The notes below the pieces were generated by a model, which saw only the letters and a program-made list of their open reading frames with translations, was not told the DNA's origin and ran no database searches. A stretch of DNA of 64,000 nucleotides from Posidonia oceanica (taxonomy: Eukaryota; Streptophyta; Magnoliopsida; Alismatales; Posidoniaceae): NCBI GenBank assembly GCA_037176725.1, contig JAZBRS010000049.1, positions 35,890,001 to 35,954,000 of the forward strand, written 5' to 3'. Of the stretch, positions 33,149 to 43,190 are shown piece after piece (the first letter of the stretch is position 1; each line of letters starts with the position of its first letter). The position numbers and the translations under genes were made by a program.

Positions 33149-34060
33149 TCACAATAAATGCATAATAAATGCCTCGTTTCTATCAATTAGATTTGGATTC
33201 TTAAGCATTGTGATTTGAGGCAAAGCATGGCTAAAGGAATCATTAACAGGGGATTTTATTAAAGGAGGTATAATTAAATATAGAATTCGTATTTGAATTT
33301 TAATTTTTGGTAACCGGGACGTTTGGAAAATCCAGATGCAAATCGACGGCCTCACCTTGGGTCGCAAGCACCATTAATAAAGGAAGACTTTCCAACTCCG
33401 GTGACTCAGAGCAATCTCCGATCGACTGTGACATGTCAGAATATCAATCACCTGTTTGCTTAGAGTCATCACCAAATCGCAACCAGGAGAGCGCAAGAAA
33501 CCTCCCAGTGTATCTAAAGATTTTGCCTCAGTGGAACCAGTAGAACTGAACTTAACTGGACACACATGATCTTCCACCAATGAATCAAAATTAGAAATAG
33601 AAGTAGAAGCTGAACAGCTATCCTCAGTTAGATTTTTATCGGCCAATGGAGAAGACAATGGAAGACAGGATACAAGTATTGCTTGTTCTTTATTATCGAT
33701 ATCGCAAGTAGTGTCAATATCACAAATAATGGCTATATATATGTCATCTTGTCTGAATTCATTCAAGCAATCAGTTACTAAATGAGGATCAGCCTTCTAG
33801 AAGTTAGAAGGCAAAAGAGGGTAAGACATAGAAGAGTCTATGCCCAAATAGTTAGGGAGTTGCCTTGTGGCTTTACCGCTGCCCGAATCCTTAAGCGAGG
33901 AAGGATTTGAAAGAGAGGTAAGGTAGGAGGGCACATCGTCCGAAAAAACTAGGGCACAGTCCTCTGAAGAGGGAGAAAGAGTATTCAAGGAGATAGTGTC
34001 CCCAAAGTTTAGAGGAGAAAGAAGACTGGATAAGAAAGAGGGGTCTACCTTTCGGAGCGG
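33149..34060 (-). pseudogene. Broken minus-strand coding remnant, family unknown
   Basis: On minus, a Ser/Pro-rich frame from about 34060 (SLLSPLNFGDTISLNTLSPS) continues through a TAG near 33799 into a 130-codon open stretch (33766-33374, ending WKVFLY). The frame continuity across the stop and the amino-acid composition suggest decayed coding DNA, perhaps the linker region of a retroelement polyprotein. No conserved motif identifies it. Confidence 0.25.
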
Positions 34061-34291
34061 AGGTTGAACAATTTTTAGATTACCTCGTGATTTAGCCTAA
34101 ACTTGAGAGACCAGTCCAGTGTAGCAGTCTGCCAGGAGAGGAGACAGAGATTCAACGGCGCAACATCAAATATCCTGAGGGGGGGAGACTGGTAAACGCC
34201 TCAAAGAGACTGATCTGGAACAACAAGCTTCCAGGAGAGGGAGCAAGGTTGCAACACAGACTCTGTTCAAGAGAGGAGACAGAGTTTCAAC

Positions 34292-34615
34292 TTGCATATG
34301 ACACCCCTCCTGGAAACCCAAACTTGCATGACATGGGAAGATAGCAGAAGCGGCGGTAGCTCGATCCCTGAATCTGTGGTGGTGGATGCGGGACAGCTGG
34401 CAGGCATGTCGCTCAGGATCAAGGTGGTGGTGGACAAGTTCGTTAGGGAGCTGCAAGAGGCACTAGACGTAGACATCATGGACAGGATCATGAAGGAGAG
34501 GGAGATGCAGCGCTACATCGATGAGAGGGAGTGGGAGGTTGCCGAGAGGGAGAGAAAGAAGGAGAGGGAGATGCAAAGCTACATCGAGGAGAGGTAGTGG
34601 GAGGTCGCCGAGAGG
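34292..34615 (+). CDS. Short ORF with charged helical repeats, unrecognised
   Basis: The frame encodes a segment rich in Glu, Arg and Lys with two copies of EREMQ-YI-ER-WEVAERE. The DNA shows a 66-bp tandem repeat (units at 34496 and 34562). The second unit carries a TAG where the first has GAG. Predicted coiled coil; family unknown. It is probably a fragment of a transposon-associated or captured gene. Confidence 0.25.
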
Positions 34616-35239
34616 GAGGTCGCCTCTCTTGCACCTTTCCAAAACTCCTTGCTGGCCAAAAAAACTACCCTCTTTTCAATAATATAAAGAGAGATAAGTA
34701 CTAAGGTTCAATCCAACCTATGCTACATTTGGTATAGTAAAATGAAAATACGTAGGAGTGGAATGAAATGAAATTTAGGATATGTTTGTGCATAAAATTT
34801 AACAAGAAATGGAATTTTAGAGTCAACATGAATTATTTTTTTTGCAAACGATAGTGGGGTTATTCTCTTTAATATTTTTCCTCCGCGGTTCATAAGATTC
34901 GAATTCGAGAGGGAGGTGTGCGTTCCACTCCCCCTGGCCAACTACATCATGGTAGTTGGTTGTCGACAGGAATTGTTAGGAATTAGAAAGTAAAGGAAAT
35001 TGATTTCCTATTGACCAAATTTTCTGTTGTTTATGTCTGTTCAGGAAAGCAAAGGAAACTGAAATATGGGTATTTGTGCTTATCAACAGATTTCAAAGGA
35101 AAGTAGACATTGTTAATCTCATAATTGTTAACTTGAAAATAATCAAATATCCAACTTCAAAAAATAAATTTGAGTCATACAAAAGTTCAAATAACATTAC
35201 AAGTTCTTAAAAATGAATTACAATTATCGACTATGCTAC

Positions 35240-35730
35240 ATAGAATTTAATGATATTTTCACGCATTTGATCTGTTATTTCTTTTTTTTCTTAAGTTAAT
35301 CCAATACCATTATATATTTCTTATTTCTCATCCAGTTCTTGAGGAACTTCTGATAGATTGGCTTCCTAGTTTTCTTCTAATTTATTCTCAAGATTTTCAA
35401 ATAAATCTTCTCGATCTGCTTTACAAATAAAATTATAAAGTAAAAAACATGCTAGGACAATCTTAACTTGTGTTTCGAAAGAGAATGGCATGTAACCTCG
35501 AAGAATAGTAAAACGATGTTTTACCACTCCAAATGTGTACTCGATCATAGACCTTAATTGTAAATATCTATAATTGAAGTTCTTTGTGGCATGAGTTGGT
35601 AGTCGATCAGCATCATACTCACTCAAGTGATATCTAACACCTCAAAATGGACATATAATTCATGTCGATTTGGATAGTCAACATCTATCAAATAAAATTT
35701 GCCAAAGTATAATTTAAATATCCTAGTGGG
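35240..35730 (-). pseudogene. PIF/Harbinger transposase C-terminal fragment
   Basis: On minus, the open part (35626-35366) reads LRSMIEYTFGVVKHRFTILR and FETQVKIVLACFLLYNFI, the conserved end of the DDE_Tnp_4 nuclease of PIF/Harbinger transposases, which includes the third catalytic acidic residue (Glu of MIEYTFG). Upstream a YHLSEY-type motif is in the same frame, but a FYLIDVDYPNRH segment is out of frame, so at least one frameshift separates them. The first two catalytic Asp residues were not found in an open frame. The product would be non-functional. Confidence 0.8.
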
Positions 35731-35767
35731 GTGAGAAACATCAAGCCAAAGTATAATTTAAATATCC
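35701..35767. repeat. 23-bp direct repeat, 44-bp spacing
   Basis: gccaaagtataatttaaata (plus tcc) occurs at 35701 and 35745. It may mark a small tandem duplication in the transposase remnant. Confidence 0.7.
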
Positions 35768-36990
35768 TTCATCTTCTTGAATATTGATGCGAGTTTACCA
35801 ACCAATTGCAAAAGTCTACATCAACATATCTAGAAACATCAGTGACCTCTCTTTGTTGTCATCAAGGACATGCACATCACCATATCTACATTTGCTTTTA
35901 TTTAGTTTTAGAGCAGACAGGAATCATACGTACAAAATGAAACTAAAGCTTTTGTGCAAAGTAATGGAATCCATAAAGGATGTATTCGCTTTCAACTTTG
36001 CTTTCACTACTTTGTACTTTTTCGATCTCATCTTTATCTGGTTGTATACATAGTACTTACCAATCTGCCACATATACAATTGCCTCAATAAGATCACATC
36101 CTATATTACTTTTGCCGTGGCAAAGTCTACATTTTTTTTTGCGAAGTCTACATTTGAAAATAGAAAATTATGCAATTCAGTGTTGAGAAAGGGCTTGTGG
36201 CATATGGTTTGCATGCCGGATGACTATAAATTTATTGTTCTATTTCTGCAAACCTCTAAAATCTTTCCAATTTGGAGTACAGATCAACAATTTTTTTATC
36301 CAACTCATAGTAGTAAACAATCTTTTTCAAGGGTTTCACGTCCACATCAATGAAGTCTACCTGCAAAAATATACAGAACAGACAAGCTCTTAATATCATC
36401 TCATGGTTAACTCACATGAGCACAAAGTGTAAATAAGAAATCTTTCCAAATTTCCATCAATAGCTTTTGCATAATTGGAACATTAAAAAAATCAATGGCA
36501 TTATATGTTTGGAATAGATAAACATGCCAGAAAGTAGATATGCACACAAACTTAGATTTTATTGAAAATGAATTGATTTTCCTTCACCTGGAGTGGAAAT
36601 GAGATTTAAAACATGTACACCAACAAGAAACAAGTTACTTAAGAAATAATTATTGAGACAGGGATGCTTTTTTCGAAGGGTGCATTTGATCTAAGTTGTA
36701 CTCTGAGATTTGTAAATGCTACAATACAGAGGAAGAACCCAACAAGAAGTATAACTAGAAGGAAAGGAAGGAAAACCTCTATGGCCGGGGCCGAACCTGT
36801 GTGAGCTGCGTGGGTCAGAGCTATGTGTGATGCGTTAACCGGAACTAGAAGGGAACTAGGTGGAGGGGTTGTTGCTATGGAAGGGAACTAGGTGTCGGGG
36901 CAGAGCTGTGTGAGCTGTGTGGGCGAGTTGTTGAGCTACGTGAGCCAGAGCTGTGTTGAGCTGTGTGGACAGGTTGTCGCTGTGTCGACG

Positions 36991-37105
36991 GGTTGAGGAG
37001 GAGGAGGACGACGACGATTTCTGTGTCAGCTGGTTGAGGAGGAGGAGGACGACGACGATTGCTGCGTCAACGGGTTGAGGAGGAGGACGACGACGATGAC
37101 GATGC
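36991..37105. repeat. 41-bp tandem repeat, about 2.7 copies
   Basis: ggttgaggaggagga followed by cgacgacgat starts at 36991, 37032 and 37073. The unit is purine-rich. Confidence 0.8.
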
Positions 37106-37399
37106 GGTGAGGATCGTGGCACCGAGGAGAGGTGACGATCGTGGGAGAGGAAGAGGGATGGGATGCGAGGAGGAGAGGTGACGATCGTGGGTTAATTAGG
37201 GCTTGGGAGGAAGAGGGATGGGGAAATTCCATTGAAATTCCAAGGGAAGATGTGAGAAATGAATTCCTTTTTGGCTTTTATACTTTGGAATCAAATGGAA
37301 TTCATTTTCTGTTAGTTTCATTTCCAACCATTTGTACAAACAATAAGATTTTACCTGGTCAATAGGAATTTACTTTATATCCAAATCATTTCCACTACT

Positions 37400-37715
37400 T
37401 TCCATGTGCGCAACCAAGGTCGAAAAGATTGAAAAAGTCAGTCATTCACAACCACTGATGAAGGATTCCTCGAAAAGTTAAGGATTAGTAATCCTTTTTA
37501 GAAATTGAATGGATTCAGTCTTATACATACGCGAGGAAGGTAATTAAAAAGAAGAAGAAGAAGAGTTCTTCTTTCTTTTATCACTTAGGAGCCGTGTGAG
37601 ATGAAAGTCTAATGCACGGCTTTGAATGAGAGAAAGAAGAGAGGAATCCTCTCTTCGACTCTGACTCCCCCACTCTAGTCATTGCTTTTCTTTCTATTAC
37701 TTTGAAAGTAGTTGC
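37400..37715 (+). other. Nuclear plastid DNA insert (NUPT): ndhB intron 3' end and start of exon 2
   Basis: The segment matches what I know of plastid ndhB. It contains the 3' part of the group II intron with domain V (gagccgtgtgagatgaaagt, then aatgcacggct, 37590-37620), and then exon 2, encoding a decayed SDSPTLVIAFLSITLKVVAS (37665-37710). Plastid ndhB codes a subunit of the NAD(P)H dehydrogenase-like complex. Here it is a nuclear fragment with substitutions, some of them C-to-T or G-to-A as usual for ageing plastid inserts. It abuts the inner PIF element at 37399. Confidence 0.85.
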
Positions 37716-39185
37716 TTCAACTTTGGAATAGTTTTATTCTATTCGTGTATTTGATATGCAATCAAAATGTATAGTGAAATTGGTAAAGAAATTTTGTCCA
37801 CTATTTGATATATAAAAATAGAATCAGAATGAAAATACAAAATTCATATATTAACATCTATATATTAACAAAAATATCTTATCAACTTGGAAAAAGTTTT
37901 TTCAAAGAGTTTTTTTTTCAGACAAGTAGAATAAAAAGGACAAATTCATGTTTTTTCATACAAAAGAACAAATTTTTATCACAATTCCCCAACACCACCT
38001 ATTCTTCACCACCACCGGCTTCACATGATCCTCCATTACAACCTCCCCCTTCTTCTCCCAATCCAAAGAACTAGAAAAATAATTTACCACAAGAGCAAAA
38101 TCTACACGAATCCTCTTCCGTTTCTTTACCTCCTCCTTCTCATCCTCCCCCTCCTCCTGCCTTTTCTTAATCTCTGACTTCCCCTTCCTCTTCCCTCACT
38201 CCTCATCAGACTCCTCCCGCTGCAATTCCCCCAAGTTTTTGGTATCGCAGTAGAAGCTAAGCCAATCAGGCGAATCCGACCCTATTGGGTTCCTCAGTCG
38301 CCGCCACACTGGAGTCTCTAGCGGAAATTTCGTGGGCCGAGGGTTGACAGCGGTGGACTCCAGGACCGAGATCGGAGTTGAGTCCTTCCTTGTCATGGAT
38401 GCATACGAGCTTCTCTCTCTTGATTTTTTGCCTTTTTCTCTGGTGGTGCCACTAGTGATGTAAAGGTTGCCACTACTGCCAATGCCCTTCATTGTTGTCA
38501 TGTGAGGAGGAGGAAGGTGTCGAAGGAGGGTTGCAGGAAGGGGTTTGGACGAGGGCTATAGCTGGGTTGGTGCTTTGAAAGAACATGTGAGGAAGACAAG
38601 CTGGGTGTCGGGGTTTCCTTTTTTTATTCCTAATAAAATGGGAATCAAATTCCTTATCTCTTAGGAATGAATGAAATTCTTATGTTCAATGGAAATTTGA
38701 TTCTCAAGAAAATGGCTATTCCAAAGTTATTTTTGTACCAAACATGGGAATTCTATTTTGATCCACTTTTTTTATTCCATTTTAACCCATTTTGGCCCCC
38801 ATTTCAGTGTATCAAACGCTACTCTAGAGTATGCAGTAGAGTATATGTGGTTGCATATCTTATCCTTTTGCTGCATGATTTCAATATCCTCTGCTGCTCT
38901 AATTTGGATTAAACCAACCTTGCAGCACATTCATTGATGATCTATAATGATTCCTTCATTGATATATATAAAGCGCACACACCATAACAATGAAAGATGT
39001 GAGGCTCCCGACACTAAACCGTTATGCTACCTCTTCATCTTCTTCATTTCCTCCTCATCACATGTTTTTGTAGTTCTTCACTTAGATTGCATGTTTTCTA
39101 TTAATCAATGAGACAGTCACTAACACATGTTTCGTCGAGTTGACGAAGAATTGAGAAGGAAACACTAAAATAATAGGAATGCAAA
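37716..39185. other. Intergenic / element interior, no gene recognised
   Basis: A/T-rich sequence with a pyrimidine-rich block (38000-38220) and a minus-strand open frame at 38196-38501 without recognisable domains. The right end of the putative outer PIF element lies near 38826. Confidence 0.4.
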
Positions 39186-39378
39186 CCTTGTTTGTGTTGT
39201 GAATTATGTAATTTCCACATCATTGACCAACATAGCACAAGAGCATTAGCGAACATCCTCTACATTAAAGGCATAATGATATTCATAACATCACTAACTC
39301 ATAGTGCCACATGATGTGGAAATTATACAATTCACAACACAAACAAGGTTAATGCTCTTGTGCTATGTTGGTCAATGA
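39186..39378. repeat. MITE-like double inverted repeat in A-B ... A'-B' order
   Basis: Arm A (39186-39223, accttgtttgtgttgtgaat...) is inverted at 39312-39349. Arm B (about 39222-39250, ttgaccaacatagcacaaga...) is inverted at 39350-39378. In a simple hairpin the order would be A-B ... B'-A'. Here both arms are inverted but keep their order, so a rearrangement or two overlapping insertions must have occurred. Confidence 0.75.
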
Positions 39379-39826
39379 AGTGCCTAGTCTCAATGCAAGG
39401 TAAATCTAATGATCAATGGTTATGTATTCCTTAAGAAATGAACATTATCACGTTGTTGACTCATGAAGGTATAAGAAAAGGGAAATAAGCCTTTGATAAT
39501 ATGGGTGGAGAGAAGAGATTTAGATTAGGTTTAGCTTATTATGTTCAAAATTCAAATGGTAATAGTCATCAGGATCTAGTGTGGACTCATTTCATTTGAA
39601 ATGTCTCATTTGCTATAAAAATATTCAAAAATTTAGGAGCTAAATCACAGGAACGAACAGTTCTTGCTGATGTAAGCTCAAAACCTACCTAATTGCATAG
39701 AAGCTTGAACCAAATTACAAATTATGTTATTAAGAACCAACTATGGAGAAATGATCAGGTGAGGTCAAGACTTGTAATAACATCCCAATATGAAAAAATT
39801 CACCAATTAATCTTCTACCCATGGTT

Positions 39827-40230
39827 TTTTTTGTAAACATTAGTAGGAATATCTATTAATTATACTTGACTATGAATTCTACCACCAAGCAACAAAAAAA
39901 CTATATAGTATCCAAAGACTAACAAAAAGCCAAGGAGATAGACACCTGACCCAAAAAACCACTGGTGCAATAAAAAATACAGACACCAGCAAAAGCCAAG
40001 AAAGAAAGTAGATTATGTCCACAGCCAAATAGTATAAAACCACTTAAATTACAGTCCTCAATAGAATGAAAAGGAAAGTATTGAAAAAATACTAATTTTC
40101 CGAGTCAACTATCGATGCATCAGGGACCAGAAGCAGGAGATCTAATTCAACAACTCGAGAGCCAGCCAAAGCATCTTCAGCAACATATTCCTCAGTATTC
40201 AACAAATGCCTCCCCAGTTCCTCAGCAACA
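39827..40230 (-). pseudogene. 5'-truncated processed pseudogene (retrocopy) of an unidentified mRNA
   Basis: A 17-bp direct repeat atcttctacccatggtt flanks the insert (39810-39826 and 40231-40247). On minus, the insert starts in coding sequence, VAEELGRHLLNTEEYVAED (about 40230 down), runs open for about 45 codons to a TAG at 40092-40094 (ending DSEN), continues as about 260 nt of A/T-rich 3' UTR-like DNA and ends in an A-run at the left repeat. This is the structure of an LINE-mediated retrocopy: target duplication, 5' truncation, no intron, poly(A). I do not recognise the parent gene. The preserved frame suggests it is young. Confidence 0.7.
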
Positions 40231-40705
40231 TCTTCTACCCATGGTTGACATTAAACTCCTGTATAATCTGAACTAGAGCCAATGATCATCATATAGAGTA
40301 AAGTTTGATGATGCTTAGAACATTACATTTACTCATTAAGCTTGTATTATTTACAATGAGAACTTATCTATAGCGATACCAAGTACGACGTACAATAGTA
40401 ACTGCTAGACTCACAACGGAAGATTTTTTTTTCTTCCAATTTTCAATGATTTCGGTTTTTTCTTATTTTTATATTATTTTTAAAAATAATTTTTCAATAA
40501 TTTCCGTTGTTTATTTTTTATTTAATTCATTTTTTCTATTGCGGGGCTGTGTCTGCCGTTGTGGAAAAAAGTCCTATTTACAATTGTTCGTACACATACT
40601 ACATGAAATGGAGCTCTCATCAAAAGAGTTAAAAAAGGAGCCGTATGATTTCGACTGATATCTCGCCAGTCAGTTCACTTCTCCTCCCGCTTGCTCGATT
40701 CTGCC
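40231..40705. other. Upstream region of the conserved plant gene
   Basis: A/T-rich with T-runs near 40427 and 40460-40540, then a short leader before the ATG at 40706. No clear TATA box or other element could be assigned. Confidence 0.35.
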
Positions 40706-41171
40706 ATGGCATCGTCAGCTTCTGCTGCTCCCCCGCCACCGCAGGAAACAGGGATGCTCTCAAGGGAGCAGCTCATCCACGTCTTCCATCGCTTCGCGTT
40801 CCTCATCTCTCAACCAGGTTGTACTCCTTTCCCCCTTTCCCACCTCTTTCTGTTTTGTTTCTGTCATCGAGTTCGCTGATTTCTGGTGATCTTTTTCATC
40901 TTGTTTTTTGCTCAGATGTTAAGAAGCGGATAGCTGATGCTGTGAAGGACAAACAGGTGCGGAAGGAATCTAGTTGTTTCTTTTCCTTCATGAAGAAATC
41001 ATTGCAAACGTTTTCTCTAGGATTTCTGGTCGTTTCTGTTGATTTATGACCTATTCGGGGCTGTGGATGTGCATGTGGTCGTCTAATGGTGCTTCTGCTT
41101 CTGGTTTGCACAGGAGCCAGTCGCCGTGACCACAGCTATCCAGGAGGAGATTCTTGTGGAGATGGGAATAG
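40706..41171 (+). CDS. Conserved plant protein of unknown function, exons 1-3 (gene incomplete)
   Basis: Three exons join in phase: 40706-40817 (MASSASAAPPPPQ then GMLSREQLIHVFHRFAFLIS), 40916-40956 (DVKKRIADAVKDKQ) and 41114-41171 (EPVAVTTAIQEEILVEMGI). All splice sites are GT-AG. I know this N terminus from a small (about 170-180 aa) protein conserved in land plants with no established function; the Ala/Pro start is followed by helical segments. The remaining exons are not found before 41957, where a 20-kb LTR-retrotransposon nest begins, nor recognisably after 61833. Either intron 3 exceeds 22 kb and continues beyond the window, or the gene is broken. The intact frame and splice sites favour a gene that is or recently was active. 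Confidence 0.8.
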
Positions 41172-41956
41172 GTGAGTTGATTTCTGTTTTTCTATCTTAA
41201 ATCGGGGAATGTGATTGTTCTCAGATGGACATACTCAGGATTTCTACTATTTATTGTTATTGCGATCTTATCCACGGGAGTCATACTACAAGAGTGTGGA
41301 GTGCACTACAGTACTACTGCACCCTCTCATGCTTGTGGATCTCAATAGTGAATAAACAGCTTGGATTAAAGTAGTAGAAAGGAATAGTAGGCAGCTACTT
41401 CGCGTAATGCACCTTCAGCTATTGTAATTGTGAAAATCTGTTAGATAGTAGACTTTGGGATACCTAATGTCTGGTGAAATGGAAATCAACCTCTATATGT
41501 TTAATGGCTGTGGAGTGTGGTATTTTTAAAGAGAAAACAAACCTATATCATCACTTATTCACTACATAATTTAGGAATTGAAGGGAAATGTAACGCACGG
41601 AGAAGGACTGTTGCCCAAATGAATTCAGTGGCGACATTGAATTTTTCTATATGGGTTTTTGCAACTACACTTTGGGTTCTCCTCATTGAACCAGACTTCT
41701 ATCCAATAAGAGTTGGATTTTTTCTGTCTGTCTTTATTTTTTGTGCACGTGTGTTTCCATGGGTATAAATGGCTTATTTTATGAATTTTTGTTCTCAAAA
41801 AACAAGAATATTTCTTCTCCCTATTTGATAAATTATACAAAAATCTATTGTCACTGCATGACTTGATTTAGGGAGGATAAAGTACTTAAGTATAGTGATT
41901 TACTCTTGGTACTATAATTACATGTTAGGTTTTATTCAGGTTTTCTTTAAACAATA
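41172..41956 (+). other. Intron 3 (start) of the conserved gene
   Basis: It begins with the donor gtgagtt and is A/T-rich. No further exon was recognised before the copia-1 LTR. Confidence 0.5.
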
Positions 41957-42225
41957 GGAAAGAGTTTGTTATATATGTAGATTAGTTGCTGAGTTTGTTA
42001 TAGCTGTTAAGGTTGTTATAAAGTTGTTGTAATCGTGTGACGTGGCGTCTTGTTATTGGTGTTTGATGTAATATAAGTAGCAGCTACAGTGGCATTACGT
42101 GAAGGAATAGAAAGAGCCTTTCAGTTTTCTCTTCTTCTTTCACTTCTCTGGTTACTGTTCCTCTCTCACAGCTTCCACCATTGCTGAAGCTTCATACCTT
42201 CTTGTCACCTCTGTTAATGTCAACA
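41957..42225 (+). repeat. 5' LTR of copia-1
   Basis: It matches 61573-61833 through gtagattagttgc, gtgacgtggc, taatataagtagcagctaca and ends in aatgtcaaca. A TATA-like taatataag lies at about 42070. The 5' edge differs from the 3' LTR (aggaaagagttt against tgttaagagtt), so the start is approximate. Confidence 0.85.
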
Positions 42226-42237
42226 TGGCATCAGATG
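42226..42237 (+). other. Primer-binding site of copia-1
   Basis: tggcatcagatg follows the LTR directly and resembles the usual initiator-Met tRNA site tggtatcagagc, with a few changes. Confidence 0.6.
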
Positions 42238-42297
42238 TGAGCGCTCCGCTCTTCTTTGTCATTTTCTCTTGATTTCTGTCCATTCCGCACATTCATG

Positions 42298-43190
42298 GCG
42301 TCTTCATCGTCAGCTGATGAGTTTATAGGTTCTGCTGCTATACTGGGGATGTTGATTCCACTGGCTGTCATTCAGCATAGTGTTTCTCATCAACTAACCA
42401 CGTCAAATTATTTGCTATGGAGGTCACAGTTTGTTCCACTCCTTCAAGCATATGATCTTATGGGAATTGTTGATGGTTCCCGTCCAAGGCCTCCGTCATC
42501 GGCGCCGGTGGAAGAAATCTCAGTTGGAGATAGTGGAATTCACCAGACGACTGCAGTTTATCATCACTGGCATCGTTTGGATCAGCTCACTGATTTGATG
42601 ACGTCCGAAGAGGTGCGGTCTTTTCTTGAAAGTTTTTTTGCTACATAGTCTCGAGCTAAAATTTTCCATTACAAATCTGAATTGAGCTCTCTGCGTAAAG
42701 GAGATAAATCAATTATTGAGTATGTTCATCATGCTAAATCTCTTGCCTCTAATCTTGCCACGGCTGGACGACCAGTAGAAAATGATGACCTTGTTTTAGC
42801 TATTCGAAATGGTCTTGGTCCTGAATATGATCCAGTTGTGTCTTCTGTTGCTAGCAAAGTTGATCCAATGCAATATGATGATGTGGTTGGCTTATTGCTT
42901 GGACAAGGACAGAGGTTGCAGAAGAATCAACCGAAGGTTGAGTTCTTTGTTAATAATGCTTCTAAGGAAGTGAAATCTGGTCCTGGTTATTGAGGTAAGG
43001 CTAAACATTGAGGTGGTGGCCGTTTTGGAGGTCGTTTTGAGTATGATCCCTCCAAGAAGTTTGCAAATTCTGGGAAAAATGGTCGCCTTTCTGTTGCTGG
43101 TGTTCAATGTCAGATTTGTGGCTGTTTGAACCACTCAGCTTTAACCTGTTACCAGCGCTACAACCATGCATCTCCTACTGGCTACTGCTA
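42298..43190 (+). pseudogene. copia-1 gag (decayed)
   Basis: The frame opens with MASSSSADEFIGSAAILG and has the UBN2/retrotran_gag pattern (NYLLWRSQFVPLLQAYDLMG). It continues through a TAG at 42646 into a region that includes LRKGDKSIIEYVHHAKSLAS. A CCHC zinc knuckle, CQICGCLNHSALTC, lies at about 43110-43150. In-frame stops near 42646, 42991 and 43009 inactivate it. Gag would form the virus-like particle in the cytoplasm. Confidence 0.85.

Larger units (their letters stand above)
30728..34289. other. Region with no confident gene; weak minus-strand ORFs
   Basis: A (TA)n tract follows the MULE. Two minus-strand stretches with somewhat protein-like composition (31652-32287 and 33149-33988) are listed separately. 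A 26-bp direct repeat (cctgctagatatgagtatga...) occurs at about 31477 and 31576, and taaaataaattatcattaca-like sequence is duplicated near 31620-31655. T-runs at 32400-32414 and 32480-32490 suggest small poly(A)-type insertions. Confidence 0.4.
34965..37399 (-). mobile_element. Inner PIF/Harbinger element remnant
   Basis: The ends share inverted sequence: gaaagtaaaggaaattgatt followed by tcctattgacca on the left (34987-35018), and the reverse complement of tggtcaataggaattt...ccactactttcc on the right (37357-37397). A PIF transposase fragment lies inside on minus. The minus-strand 5' side (36850-37230) encodes low-complexity Ser/His/Pro stretches with a 41-bp tandem repeat (36991, 37032, 37073). 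Confidence 0.45.
34724..38826. mobile_element. Putative outer PIF/Harbinger-like element
   Basis: acatttggtatagtaaaatg (from about 34728) resembles the inverted end gcgtttgatacactgaaatg (reading inward from about 38818), with 14 of 20 matches. Each end is followed by ggaatgg-rich subterminal DNA. A 3-bp CTA flanks both ends, which would fit a PIF-type target duplication. It encloses a clearer inner PIF remnant and a plastid DNA insert. Tentative. Confidence 0.25.
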
